DNA from: Sphaerolaimus hirsutus
Taxonomy: Eukaryota; Nematoda; Chromadorea; Monhysterida; Sphaerolaimidae
Assembly: GCA_964036195.1 (NCBI GenBank)
Contig: OZ038450.1
Coordinates: forward strand, 9,984,701-10,048,700
Length of the DNA stretch: 64,000 nucleotides
Direction of reading: 5' to 3'
This document shows, one piece after another, positions 36,882-47,415 of the stretch. Within the stretch, counting starts at the first letter, position 1. Every line of letters starts with the position of its first letter. Under the pieces are notes generated by a model. That model had not been told where the DNA came from. It was given only the letters and a program-made list of their open reading frames with translations, and did not search any database. The position numbers and the translations under genes were made by a program.

Positions 36882-39800
36882 CTACCGCTTTTTCCTGTAA
36901 GTGAAAAACACTTTTTCATGCACATAAATAGTGCAAATTTGCGTAGAAAGTAGAAACGAACCATATCCATTTGGCACGAGCGCCGGGCTGGTTGATCTTC
37001 TTGCGTTCCTTCTGTCGAATATCCGGGGACAAGTATCCAGCTGCGTCACAGATAATAATCACATTTTAGCGTGCATCAGTCGACTAAGCACGTTAACGCA
37101 GCACAAAGTTGGCACTGACCCAATCTGAGCTTCTCCACGTCGGCAGCGCCGAGGAAAGGACACAAAGCGGTCGAGACGGCCAGTCTTGCCGCGCCGGCAA
37201 GTGCCATCTCGCCGCGGCCGCGCTGCCGCTCCACCACCACGTCGAAGTCGGTCAGGCGCTGCAGCAAAAGCAGCGGCGCCAGACACTGCTCCCTGGGTGT
37301 TTGTGAACGTGAAGCGAGGCTGATAGCATTATATCAAGGGCCTCGGTGATTATATAAAAAATGACACTCAATTCAGGGAGCAATATTTCATCCAAGAATG
37401 TATCAAATATCCATCTGCGGGAACTTGAAATGTGAATTGAAATCAGGGACGTATCCAGGATTTTTGAGCGGGGGGGGCTGCTTGTTTACGGAGGCCGGCG
37501 AGGGGGGGGGGCTCAGCCCCCCCTAAAATTTTAGCTAAATAGTGGCGGAATGGCGCTATGGCGCTGGCGCCATTAGTAGGCGCCACGCCATGGCGCTATT
37601 GGCGTTGGCGTCAGCGCCATGGAACGCTGTATATGTATGTAAATATACATACAAAACAGCAAAAAGCACAACATTGAGTGTATTTACAACGATTTGTGGC
37701 CACATGGAGCAAATCTGATGATAGTACCTTAATGTCTGGTGAAGAATGCGCGCTTGCGCGCAAAATTTTTTACGGTAACGTTGAAAAAGTCGCATTTTCC
37801 GGTCACTTTCTGGTCTCGCCCCGGGAGGGGGGGGGGCTGCAGCCCCCCCCCCCCGCCCCCCCCCTGGATACGGCCCTGATTGAAATGTTTGGAAAGATTT
37901 AAAAATCAAGATCAAACTATGAATGAAATGCCGCGCGTCGCGACGGAATGATTTGGTGATACGTTTTTGTCTTTTGGTTTGAAAATATCACCATGCCATA
38001 CATAATGCAAATATTCATAAATATAGTCAAACGAACCTAGACAAAAAATATCCCAACGCCGACAGCGGTGCGCCATCAATAGTATACTGCCCACTTCCCT
38101 GCGAGAACACCTTGGCAGTGACCCAAGTATGCTTGCGTCTTCCAGTCGCCTGCACAAACGTCCTTCCAGTGTCTTTGTCCAGCTGGGGCTCGGTCGCCTG
38201 CACATCCTTGTCGGCGGCGCGCTGAGCGATCGCCAGCGGCCGTCGCAGCTGCTCGACGAACTCCTTGTGCAGGTAGCAGAAGCGCTTCGACGCAACGTGC
38301 TCTGCTAGCTCGAGGAACTGATCGTACTGAGGAAGGAATAGGGTTGGAAAAAAAACGTTTTTTTTAACTCGATGTTTTTTTTAAAAAAAAACGTTTTTTT
38401 TCAAAGCTCCCTGATATGACCTGGTGTCAACATATATGGGTATATCAGACACTGGCAATACTCTGTGATGTTAAATATGACCATATAATGGCTGTGGAGC
38501 CATGGGATAGCATTATAAGTGGTGATTTGTGTCAAAAATATCCATTTTTCGTCGACATATCGTTTGTATATCGCCTTATAGTCGAATGTTTGTGACTTCA
38601 GGTAAAGTTTGGCACGGAATGGTGATCAAACAAGGTTATAAAAGGAGGTTGTTACTTTGGGAGTGAAGTTACACACTGTGGAGGTACATGGAAGCACATT
38701 ACCTCAATATTATATATTACAGCAACATATGTCGGCTTATTCACCCATGGTAGCACATAGAAATGGATGTTTTGATACTAAAAATGCAACAAAACCAATG
38801 AAAACAACCACCAATGTCAATTTGTGTGTGAAATTGCGCGCTTGCGCGCAAAAATTTTGCAAAATACCTAGTGCTTAGTACTAAAAATTTCGGCCGATGT
38901 TTTTAAAAAAAAAAAACATTTCGGACGTCGTTTTTTTTTAAAAAAAAACGTTTTTTTTATAAAAAAAACGTTTAAAAAAAACATCGGCCAACCCTAGGAA
39001 GGAATGGATTGTGAATGTTCGTTAAGGGGTATCCTCCGTTAGAGGAGTTTGACCCGCCGGGGATTGATAGATAGAGAATCGCTCCTCCGGAGGGATAGAT
39101 AGCTGAAATTTTTTTTGGAGGTTTGGGAGGACCCCCCAACCCCCTATTGGAGACCCCGGGTATCGTTTATTTTCTGGACGTGTGAATGCAACATGGCACC
39201 TGATCTCTGCTAATGGACTCCATAAGATGTTGCCTCATTTCCTTCAACTCCATCCATCGGGTACCAGCCAAATTTCTGAATGCAACGTGATTTAACGTGA
39301 GACATGGAATATGGAATTATTCAATGAGTTAATTAGGGATGAACTAACAATGATTCCGGTGCTTCTCTACCATGATGTTTGGCTTCCATTTCATTGAGCT
39401 GTTTCAAACTCGATGTCAAATCCTGCAAAAATATGTAAATTAGATCAATTGCTATCCAAAAATGCCCAGAGTCAACAACACTTAAAAAAACCCTAATCAA
39501 CATTCACCCCAACCCACATGCAGCAGCTGATAGAAGTTGGGCGTGATCGTGTAGAACAGCGAGTGAAACGGACGCCCTGTCACATCAAACTCCACATCTT
39601 TCGCCTTGGGCAGCACCTGCTCTGGGGGCTTCATGATGGGCCGCGAGCGCAGCGAGAACAGGCCGGACGGAAAGAGATACTTGATCGCGTCGTCGATGTC
39701 CGACTGGGTCATCGTGTCCGCGTCCACGCCTGCGGATTAGGGAATTATTGGGAAATTCAGGGTTCGAGTGTCTGGAGATTTTTGATGAAAATTTCACTTT

Positions 39801-40762
39801 CGCAACGGATCCGACTCAAAGTCCGGCCATTGTCGTGATTTTCCGAACCTGATATACTTCAGAAGGCCAGCCCCGACACTGGAAACAGTCTCGTTTGATG
39901 AATCCCAATAAAAAAGCGAACACCCTTGTACATCGAATACTGAGATCAACAATTTGCAAAAAAACATTCCGAACGCCACACTCAGGACCAAAACCCTATG
40001 CAATCACAACTCACCGAGCATGTTAGCCAAATGTCGTTTGCCCTCCGAGAATTCCGCCTGCTGCCGATGTAACTCCAGTTGTCTGCGGCGCGCACGTTCA
40101 AGGTACACGCGCATGGCCCGGTCCACCTTGTGCGCTCGCAGCTGGCCCGGCTCGATCTGCGAACTGGGCAGCGGCTCCAGCTTGTCGGAAGTGGTCGACG
40201 CAGATTTCGGATCCTGAAAATAGGCCATTTTTGCGATTAGCGGCTCATGAGGTGGGCTGACACCGGGAGTTTGGGCCTCTCCGGGGGTCCATATACATAG
40301 ATAGTAAATCGCTCCCCCGGAGGGATAGATAGGTGAAAAAAATTAATTTTTTTTTTTGGGGGGGGGGGGGTGTTCGGGCTGTTCGCGGGGATTCCATACG
40401 AGGAAAAAGGGGAAAACCGCTAAAAAAATAGGTGAAAAATCGGTAAATATAGGTGACAAATCGCCAAAATGTATGTCAAAAAGCACTAAATATTGGTGAA
40501 AAATTGCTAAAAAAGGTAAATAGGCACGTAAGTTGAATAGTAATGTAGAGGGGATGTCGAGGGGAGTTCGAGGGATAGTTCCCAAAAAACTTGCCTCAGG
40601 ATAGATAGCTGGAGCGCCCCCCGCCCACACTGACCCCTGGCCAACTCAACCTATCAGAAAAAGCAAACCAACAGTCGCAGCAGCAGAATGGGACGATCGC
40701 CAGAGTCTCCCCACTGCGACAGGCCGGCAGCGCAACGGCACCAGGCGCACAGAAATGGACAT
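36882..40762 (-). CDS. MRPS9: Mitochondrial small-subunit ribosomal protein uS9m (MRPS9)
   Basis: Nine exons: 40673-40762, 40015-40213, 39518-39729, 39349-39422, 39200-39275, 38037-38326, 37120-37292, 36962-37040, 36882-36894; 401 residues (human 396). Exon 1 ([20 protein letters not shown]...) is Arg-rich without acids, a typical mitochondrial presequence. Family landmarks: [73 protein letters not shown], and the S9 core [20 protein letters not shown]. After [18 protein letters not shown] the unspliced frame would give a foreign tail, but a 67-bp intron (GTTCGT...TTACAG) leads to a 13-bp last exon that ends the protein in WKKR, the usual uS9 C-terminus that reaches the decoding site. Introns hold two hAT-like MITEs. 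Confidence 0.93.
37444..37878. repeat. hAT-like MITE, family B (copy in uS9m intron)
   Basis: CAGGGACGTATCCAGG and CCTGGATACGGCCCTG ends with the perfect 8-bp duplication ATTGAAAT (37436-37443, 37879-37886). G-run/C-run hairpins flank a core with GGCGCCATTAGTAGGCGCC. It is in the intron 37293-38036. Confidence 0.88.
38339..38996. repeat. hAT-like MITE, family C, in a uS9m polypyrimidine tract
   Basis: TAGGGTTGG and CCAACCCTA ends with the perfect 8-bp duplication GGAAGGAA (38331-38338, 38997-39004). On the gene's strand the duplication reads TTCCTTCC and lies 4 bases before the AG acceptor of exon 6 (38326). Long A/T homopolymer arms suggest a hairpin. Confidence 0.88.
39020..39170. repeat. 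CTAT-type repeat element
   Basis: GGGTATCCTCCGTTAGAGGA, GGATTGATAGATAGAG, CTCCGGAGGGATAGATAGC and ATTGGAGACCCCGGG are the family's building blocks. It is in the uS9m intron 38327-39199. Confidence 0.5.
40250..40640. repeat. CTAT-type repeat element near the uS9m 5' end
   Basis: GCCTCTCCGGGGGTCCATAT, CCCGGAGGGATAGATAGG and, at the right, GATAGATAGCTGGAGCGCCC with CACTGACCCCTGGCC. It fills most of intron 1 (40214-40672). Confidence 0.55.
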
Positions 40763-40910
40763 TTTGCAACAGCACACACGTGCTGCAAACATCAACTGAA
40801 CTCATTGCAAAAAAACCTCCACCATACAGGAAGGTAATACCCAATTTGGCGATCAAATAGATAGATCGATACACGTCTGCTGTCAAACACGACGCTAGAG
40901 TACAAAATTT

Positions 40911-43900
40911 TCATTTCGTGTCCACAAACATCGCAACGTCTGTACAAATTCGCTGCACCACAGACTCAACAGAATCAGGCTCAGGTTTAGCAACAGATTC
41001 AACCATCAAGCATTCAGATTTCACAGGACTATCAAAATTGCACGGTGTGGGTGCATCAGAGAAAGTATCCATGGAATTATTGCTGGTCTTGCGCCTTTTC
41101 ACCGAAGGAGATTCTTCTTCAAAGTCACGATCACTGCGCCTGGGGGCAGTCCCAGACCCTGTAAAATGTCAAATGTCATGCAAAGTGTCAAAAATCATGT
41201 AAAATGCCCGGTAAAATGACAAACACGTTAGCAATTTTACCGGAAATTTTACTTGACTTTTGACAATTGCATGACATTTGACATTTTACAGGGTCTGGGA
41301 CTGGCACCTGGAATGCGGCACCAGGCACGGCGCCACAAAGTCAGCCACAGGCACTTGCAAAATGCCGCACAACTCTCGCATGACATCGTCCACCTTGGCG
41401 TGCAGCACCAGGTCCGCCTTGGAATGTATTTTGGTCTTCTGTAAATTGACGATGACCATCTTGCCGCCGTTCTTGCGCGCGAGCAGCGGCAACGAGTTGG
41501 CGGGCTGTATTCTGAGGCTGGTGCCCAGGCACAAGCTGAGATCGGCCTGCCGCGAGTGCCGTTCTGAATCGGCCAGCGCAGTTGACGGCAGCTCGTCTTC
41601 CCAGTCGAGGGTGGTATCGCGTAGGCGACCCCTGTGAGCGTGCGACCATAGCGAGTGGAGCACTTTGAGCAGAATCCTACCATAATTTAATGAATAAAAC
41701 CTTGTGACAAATTTCGTAATCAATTATTCCACAGTAAAAACTAAATATTACGATGAAAACAGGTATCATTCTCGGTTCTTTATTCAGATGGGTTATGGTA
41801 GGTCTCCAATCTCCATACTAAGTTTGATGTCCGCTGAGTATAGCTCAATCTGATATGGGCGAAAAAGCGGACCAGGGTGGAACCGACCTGCATGGACGAC
41901 CGGTGGATCGAGGCATCCCGCACGTACCACCAGTGAACTTCTGACCCACGCTGCCGATCACGTGCGAGCGGATCTGCCGCCTGAGCGTATGGGCCCCCAC
42001 ACACTGGATGTCAACTGAATTCGTGTCAACTAAATGTCAACTGAATTTAAGTGATACTGCGATTTCAACTTATCTATCTGATAGAGCATAGTTAATTTTA
42101 CATCATGACACTTCATTTTCATTGTCCCTGTTAAGTGTGATGCTTTTTACAAACTTCTTGTTTTAGTCAATTGACACTGAGTTGACGCGAATTTGCGATG
42201 TCAACTAGTGTGTGTGGGCCCATTACTCCGATTTACAAGTGAAAAAAATTTTTTTGTCCAACCCTAGGTCCAGGGGTCTCCTAGGGGGGGGGGGGTACCC
42301 CCAAATCGCCCAGCTATCTATCTATACCGGAGGCAAAAATTTGGGCTACTATCCCCTAAACCCCCCCCCCTAAATCGCCCAGCTATCTACCTATATATCT
42401 GCAGCGATTTTTGAGAAACTATACACCAATTTTCGCCAGCTATTTTCGAGTAGGGATGACCAGCGCTCTTTTTCAAGCGCTTTTTTTTAAAAAAACGCCG
42501 CTTTTTTTTAAAAAAAGCGCTAGGGTCCCAGCACTTTTTTTTTCAAAAAAAGCGCTGGCAAAAAAATTAGTACTTATGCACTAGGTATTTTGCAAAATTT
42601 TTGCGCGCAAGCGCGCAATTTCACACACAAATTGACATTGGTGGTTGTTTTCATTGGTTTTGTGGTATTTTTAGTGTCATTGCTTCTATTCCTGCATGCT
42701 ATCATGTAATAATAAGTTGTGATATGTTAGTGTAGTATTGAATATTCAGCCAATGTGTTCCCACATACTTCTACAGCGGGAAACATTAGTCTCAATGTAT
42801 TAGCCTTCCCTTATAGCCTTATTTGTAAGCACTATTTCATGCCTAACTTTTCACTTAACTTCACGAAACATTCACAAACAGTGATATACATTATGAGTCA
42901 ACATAAAAAGTATTTTTTGGCAGAAATCACCACTTATCATGTTATCCCATGACTACACAGCCATTCTATGGCTATATATCATCACAAGTACTGCCACTTG
43001 TCTGATATACCTGTATATATTGATACAGAACCATACTTGGGAGCTTTTTAGGGAACATCGCGACATTTTTTGAAAAAACGCGAAAAATACGCGTTTTTTT
43101 AAAAAAAGCGCTTTTTTTAAAAAAAGAGGGGCCGTTAAAAAAAAGCGCTTTTTTCCATCCCTATTTTCGAGAAATCAAAATCGCTATTTTTCATACGTTT
43201 TTATAGATTTTCACCTCCAAAATCACTAGTTCATGCGTCTAACTGCCAATTTTTAGTACTATATGCGCTTATACCCATTTTTCACCTACTTTTAGCGATT
43301 TTTCTCCCTTTTCTTCGTTATACACCTTGTAAAAGCCTAAATATATTTCGTACTCCCGCACCCCCCCCCATTTTTCCCAGCTATCTATCTCGGAGGCCGC
43401 TCGGCTATCTATCCAACCCCAAAATCTACAATACCCCTGCCTAGGTAGGGTTCAAACGGGATCCCGATCCCGGATCCCGTGAAATTCCGGGATTTAGCAG
43501 TCCCGATCCTGATCCCAAAACCCTAATCCCGATCCCGAAATCCAAAAACACCAATCCCGATCCTGAAAACTTTCAAATCCCGATCCTGAGAATCTCCCAA
43601 GTCCGGGATCCCGATCCCGGAAAAAATAGTGAAAATTATAAAAAGTTAAAAAATGACATTTTTGCGTGCAAAAAAGTGAACGCATACCCCCAGCGTCCAT
43701 TTTATGTCACTTTTCTGGCATCCAACAGTGTTTTGAGACCTTTATGAACAACTGTGAATGCCAGAACAGTGACGAAAATCTCTATCCCTAGACCCCAATC
43801 CCGATCCCGAAAAATGCCAATCCCGATCCCGTGACCCCAATCCCGGCCAATCCCGATCCCGAAATCTCAAAACCCAATCCCGATCCCGATCCCGAAACCC

Positions 43901-46590
43901 GATCCCGAAATCTCAAAAAGTGAATCCCGATCCCGAAAAGTCAATCCCGTTTGAACCCTATGCCTAGGTCAGTTTCCAAACATTAATGGCAGCTAGCTAC
44001 ACCTTCAAAATAAGCATACATGTGACAAGTGTGGCAAGCCTCGGCAAAGACGTTTCCATGAAGCTCAGCCAATCTGTCCAATGGGAAGCCACTGCGCGCA
44101 TGCAAACCGTCCACGTTCTGTGTTATGACAAACCTGCGGCGAAAATACAGAGAATAATAAAAACAGTTGTCATCAATAAACAGAGATGCCTTAATAAATC
44201 CGCACTTGACATATCCGGCTCGTTCCAACGCGCAGAGGGCCATGTGCGTGAAAGTCGGTCGGGCATCCTCAAATGATATATTGAAGTTGGGCTGCTCGCC
44301 GCGCTGCTCTAGCGTCCACACACCACTAGGGCCGCTGCAAATGAAGGGTGTGCTTCTAAAAGTACCGATCTACAAATTTTTCAAATTTGAGTTAGGACCA
44401 TTTTTGGGGTCCCCATAAAAATGCGCCTCAAAAATATGTATAATATGTGGGGGGTGCGAAATTCAATTTTGAGATATGGGGGGTTGAAAAAGTACCGATC
44501 TACAAGCTTTTTCAGCTTTTGTATTTTTAAAAGTACCGATCTACACACATTTTTCAAAATTGTACTTCTAAATGTACCGATCTGCACTTTATTTTTTGTG
44601 CTTCTAAAAGTACCGATGTCAGCTCGGCATCATCAGCATCAAAAACTCAATTTGTGCTTTTTTACTATGGGTAAAAGTACCGATCTACATCTATCTGATT
44701 TTGTGCTTTAAAAGGTACCGATCTACATGCTATTACCAATTTGTTCGTACTGTACTACAAAAAATACGATTCACAAAATGTTATATAGCTAGTGTTATGT
44801 GTATAAACAATGATTATACCCATGCATGTGGATACCCAACAATATGGCCGAAATACCCATACCCAAAATTCCCATACCCAATACCCATGTATGGCTATTG
44901 CATACTCCAAACTTTCAATTGCGATTATCTCAAAATCGATTTTTTGTAGATCGGTACATTTAGAAGCACACCCTTCAAATAGACTTTCCGTGGACACGAG
45001 CGCATCACAAAGGTAACCAGTTATCACAGCAGAAGCTATGCTCGCTAACTAGGTAGTTATCATGTGCAAATTGAAATTTAAAAAAAAAACAAGACGCTTC
45101 AGTGTCAGAAAATCGCTTTCAATGCACGAAATCGCAGTCTCTACAGAACCTGGCCCGACTGCACAGAAGTACAAGACATTCACAATCGCACTTCACACAC
45201 GCGAACTATCCAGTTAATCTTGACACACAGCTTAGCGGCACAAACCGGAAGTCGGGCACGCCGGCGGCAGTGCTCACCCCTGCACCGGTGTGCACGACCA
45301 CGTGCTTGGCTTCGCGTACCCACTGCGCCAGTTGGGCGACCTTGGCTAGGAGGGACTCGGCAGACTCGGTCAACTGCGGTGGAATTGGGTGATTACTCAG
45401 GGCTAGGGATGGCAAGCGCTTTTTTTACAAAAAAACGCCGCTTTTTTGTACTTATGCACTAGGTATTTTGCTATCTTTTCGTGAGCAAGCGCGAAATCTC
45501 ACATGCAAATTACCACTGGTGGCTGTTTTCATTGGTTTTGTGGCATTTTTATAGTCATTGCTTCTATTCCTGCATGCTATCATGTAATAATAAGTTGTGA
45601 TATGTTAGTGTAGTATAGAATATTCAGCCAATGTGCTCCCACATACTTCTACAGTGGGAAACTTTAGTCTCAATGTATTAGCCTTCTCTTATAGTCTTAT
45701 TTATAAGCACTATTTCATGCCCAACTTCACTTGAAGTCACGAAACATTCACAAACAGCGATATACATAATGAGTCAACAAAAAAAGTAATTTTTTGGCAC
45801 AAATCACCACTTATCATGTTGTCCCATGACTACACAGCCATTCTATGGCTATATATCATCACAATTGCTGCCACTTGTCTGATATACCTGTATATATTGA
45901 TACAGAACCATATTTTGGAGCTTTTAAGGGAACGTCTCGACATTTTTTGAAAAAAAGCGCGTTTTTTTTTAAACGCGCTTTTTTCAAAAAAAGCGGGCCG
46001 TTAAAAAAAAGCGCTTTTTTTCCATCCCTACTCAGGGCCAACACGAATCTCGTAGAGTATGCATCACGTAAAGTACAGATGTCAACTGGTTCCGATCCCA
46101 ATTCAGAACTTACCGACGAATAACGTTCAAATGCAAATGTGTGGAATCTTGTTGCAAATGAATCTGTAGTGTCGAAAAAAATGCAATGCGCAAAGCCGGC
46201 ACGAAATAACGTGCATACAATAATGCGCAATGTTACTAGTCAGCAAGCTATGTATTGTTGTCAGCAAGCAAGATTTAAGTATAATGGCACTTCATTAGCA
46301 GTCTCATTCAAATCGGAGAAAACGAAAATAAACTAAACTTAGGAACCAGTTGACATTCGGTGTCGCTGTCAACTACCGTGTAGGGCCACTGTCGGAACGA
46401 TTTTTCAAGTATGATGTATAAGACCCTGGGCAAATACATCTAATCTTACAGAGCACCCCATACAATGATGAAGCTTCTACACACACCTTATCGAAATTGA
46501 AGACTTCTTGTGTAGTGGACAAACCTCAGGCAAACCACACACGCCTTTGTTGGGATACGGTGATAGCCCAGCCGCATAGTTGACCGACAT
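40911..46590 (-). CDS. SIRT6: NAD-dependent protein deacylase sirtuin 6
   Basis: Seven exons: 46525-46590, 45246-45373, 44206-44334, 44020-44133, 41888-41980, 41308-41631, 40911-41139; 362 residues (human 355). The start [16 protein letters not shown] matches SIRT6. NAD-binding and catalytic motifs are intact: [34 protein letters not shown] and the catalytic His in LAELHGN. The zinc site has CHTC plus a later C-x9-C pair ([12 protein letters not shown]). [27 protein letters not shown] and [11 protein letters not shown] follow the SIRT6, not SIRT7, pattern. The C-terminal exon is polar with a basic patch VKRRKT, a likely nuclear signal, and an acidic end. SIRT6 acts on chromatin, removing acyl groups from histone H3 and supporting DNA repair and metabolic gene repression. 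Exons 6 and 7 are joined across an intron made wholly of an introner-like element. The gene ends 148 bp before uS9m begins on the same strand. Confidence 0.95.
41140..41307 (-). mobile_element. Introner-like element forming the whole of SIRT6 intron 6
   Basis: On the gene's strand the intron starts GTGCCAGTCCCAGACCCTGT and ends GGTCTGGGACTGCCCCCAG. The two arms are near-perfect inverted copies over about 75 bases (CAGTCCCAGACCCTGTAAAA, TGTCAAATGTCATGCAA). The exon joint is exact: S-AG/G-CGC keeps the frame and fuses SIRT6 to its polar tail, whereas read-through meets TAA 21 bases into the element. Both splice sites lie within the element's termini. Confidence 0.85.
41991..42221. repeat. MITE with GGGCCC...CACACACTAG ends beside SIRT6 exon 5
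   Basis: GGGCCCCCACACACTGGATG and CATGTCAACTAG-type right end with TGTGTGTGGGCCC are inverted. It begins 10 bases upstream (gene sense) of the exon 5 first base, so little of the original 3' splice-site context remains. Confidence 0.7.
42264..43445. repeat. CTAT-type element, outer shell of a nested insertion
   Basis: CAGGGGTCTCCTAGGGGGG, then CCCAGCTATCTATC blocks and CGATTTTTGAGAAACTA. After an insertion at 42451-43163 it resumes with TTTTCGAGAAATC and ends near CCCAGCTATCTATCTCGGAG. Confidence 0.6.
42451..43163. repeat. hAT-like MITE, family C, nested (copy 3)
   Basis: TAGGGATGA and CATCCCTA ends with the perfect 8-bp duplication TTTTCGAG (42443-42450, 43164-43171). Arms of AAAAAAGCGCTTTTTT type. 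The core is closely similar to the copy at 45404. Confidence 0.88.
43446..43960. repeat. GATCCC-array MITE (copy 2)
   Basis: TAGGGTTCAAACGGGAT and ATCCCGTTTGAACCCTA ends with the perfect 8-bp duplication TGCCTAGG (43438-43445, 43961-43968). Hexamer CCCGAT arrays in both arms, core TGGCATCCAACAGTG. It lies just before SIRT6 exon 4. Confidence 0.88.
44345..44974. repeat. Element with repeated AGTACCGATCTACA units
   Basis: AGGGTGTGCTTCTAAAAGTA and ACATTTAGAAGCACACCCT are inverted ends. About seven degenerate copies of CTTCTAAAAGTACCGATCT are spread through the left half, and the right end carries the inverse unit. It fills most of SIRT6 intron 2, starting about 10 bases from the exon 3 acceptor. 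Confidence 0.65.
45404..46030. repeat. hAT-like MITE, family C (copy 4)
   Basis: TAGGGATGG and CCATCCCTA ends with the perfect 8-bp duplication CTCAGGGC (45396-45403, 46031-46038). It is in SIRT6 intron 1, about 22 bases from the exon 2 acceptor. Confidence 0.9.
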
Positions 46591-47415
46591 GTCCGCAAAG
46601 TCAAGTCACGTAGCCGGGCACAAATCCACAAATGGTAATCAATGAAAGATTGAAAAATATGATATCCGTCCAACTCCACAGCACCTGAACAAATAAATGA
46701 ATGAATGTTCAGTGGGCCTAAATGAATAATAGCCCACGGTATTTCACATGGATTTTTTAACCAGAGGATCAAACCAGATTTCGTTTGAATTATCAAAAAA
46801 TTTTATTATATCGGTTCACCAAGTATTTTGCAAAATAAATTTTAAGACAATTATCAGTTAGGATAAATACTTTTTTATATTTACTATCCCATGTAGGTAA
46901 TTAGGAATGGATGCTTTTTTTACTAAACTCTTGTAGGAAATACATCAAGTAGATTGGAAGTGATGCTTCATATTTACTTGGGACGGCCGGAATTTAAAAG
47001 ATTACTGATGGTAATAACCAAGAGAAATAACTGGCTTTTGTTTGAAAAAATCTGGTTGATCGCTTTGATTTGAAATAATTAGTAAACAATTAAATGCCAT
47101 CCATAGTTTCGCATGTAGTTTTTTTATAATTAATTGTCCAAGTATAAACAAATTACAGTCAAAATGTATGACAAATTGGATGTAAACAAATGGTTGGTCA
47201 AAGTTTGAGTAACATGAAATTTTTTACGTTCATTTGGGTAACATTGTCATCCGAATACCCAATCACTAGAGGTTAGGATCCTCCACCGGCAGGAAAACGT
47301 CAACGTTGCATTGGAAAAGTAGGAATAAACGAGTAACATGAATAAGTACTATGCAGTTTTTTATTATTTATTTATGCAACAAAAAAAAGTATATTTGTGT
47401 AGTTCAGTACTTCAA
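46591..47415. other. Spacer between SIRT6 start and TIPRL stop
   Basis: AT-rich, no exon seen. It should contain the SIRT6 promoter and the TIPRL 3' UTR; both genes are on the minus strand. Confidence 0.5.
47367..47372 (-). terminator. Candidate TIPRL poly(A) signal
   Basis: AATAAA on the minus strand about 45 bases past the TIPRL stop, within overlapping AATAAATAATAAA. Confidence 0.5.

Noticed and set aside
36916..36961. uS9m ending in frame at 36916
   Set aside because: The tail [15 protein letters not shown] is unlike any uS9 end, whereas splicing to 36882-36894 gives the conserved WKKR ending.
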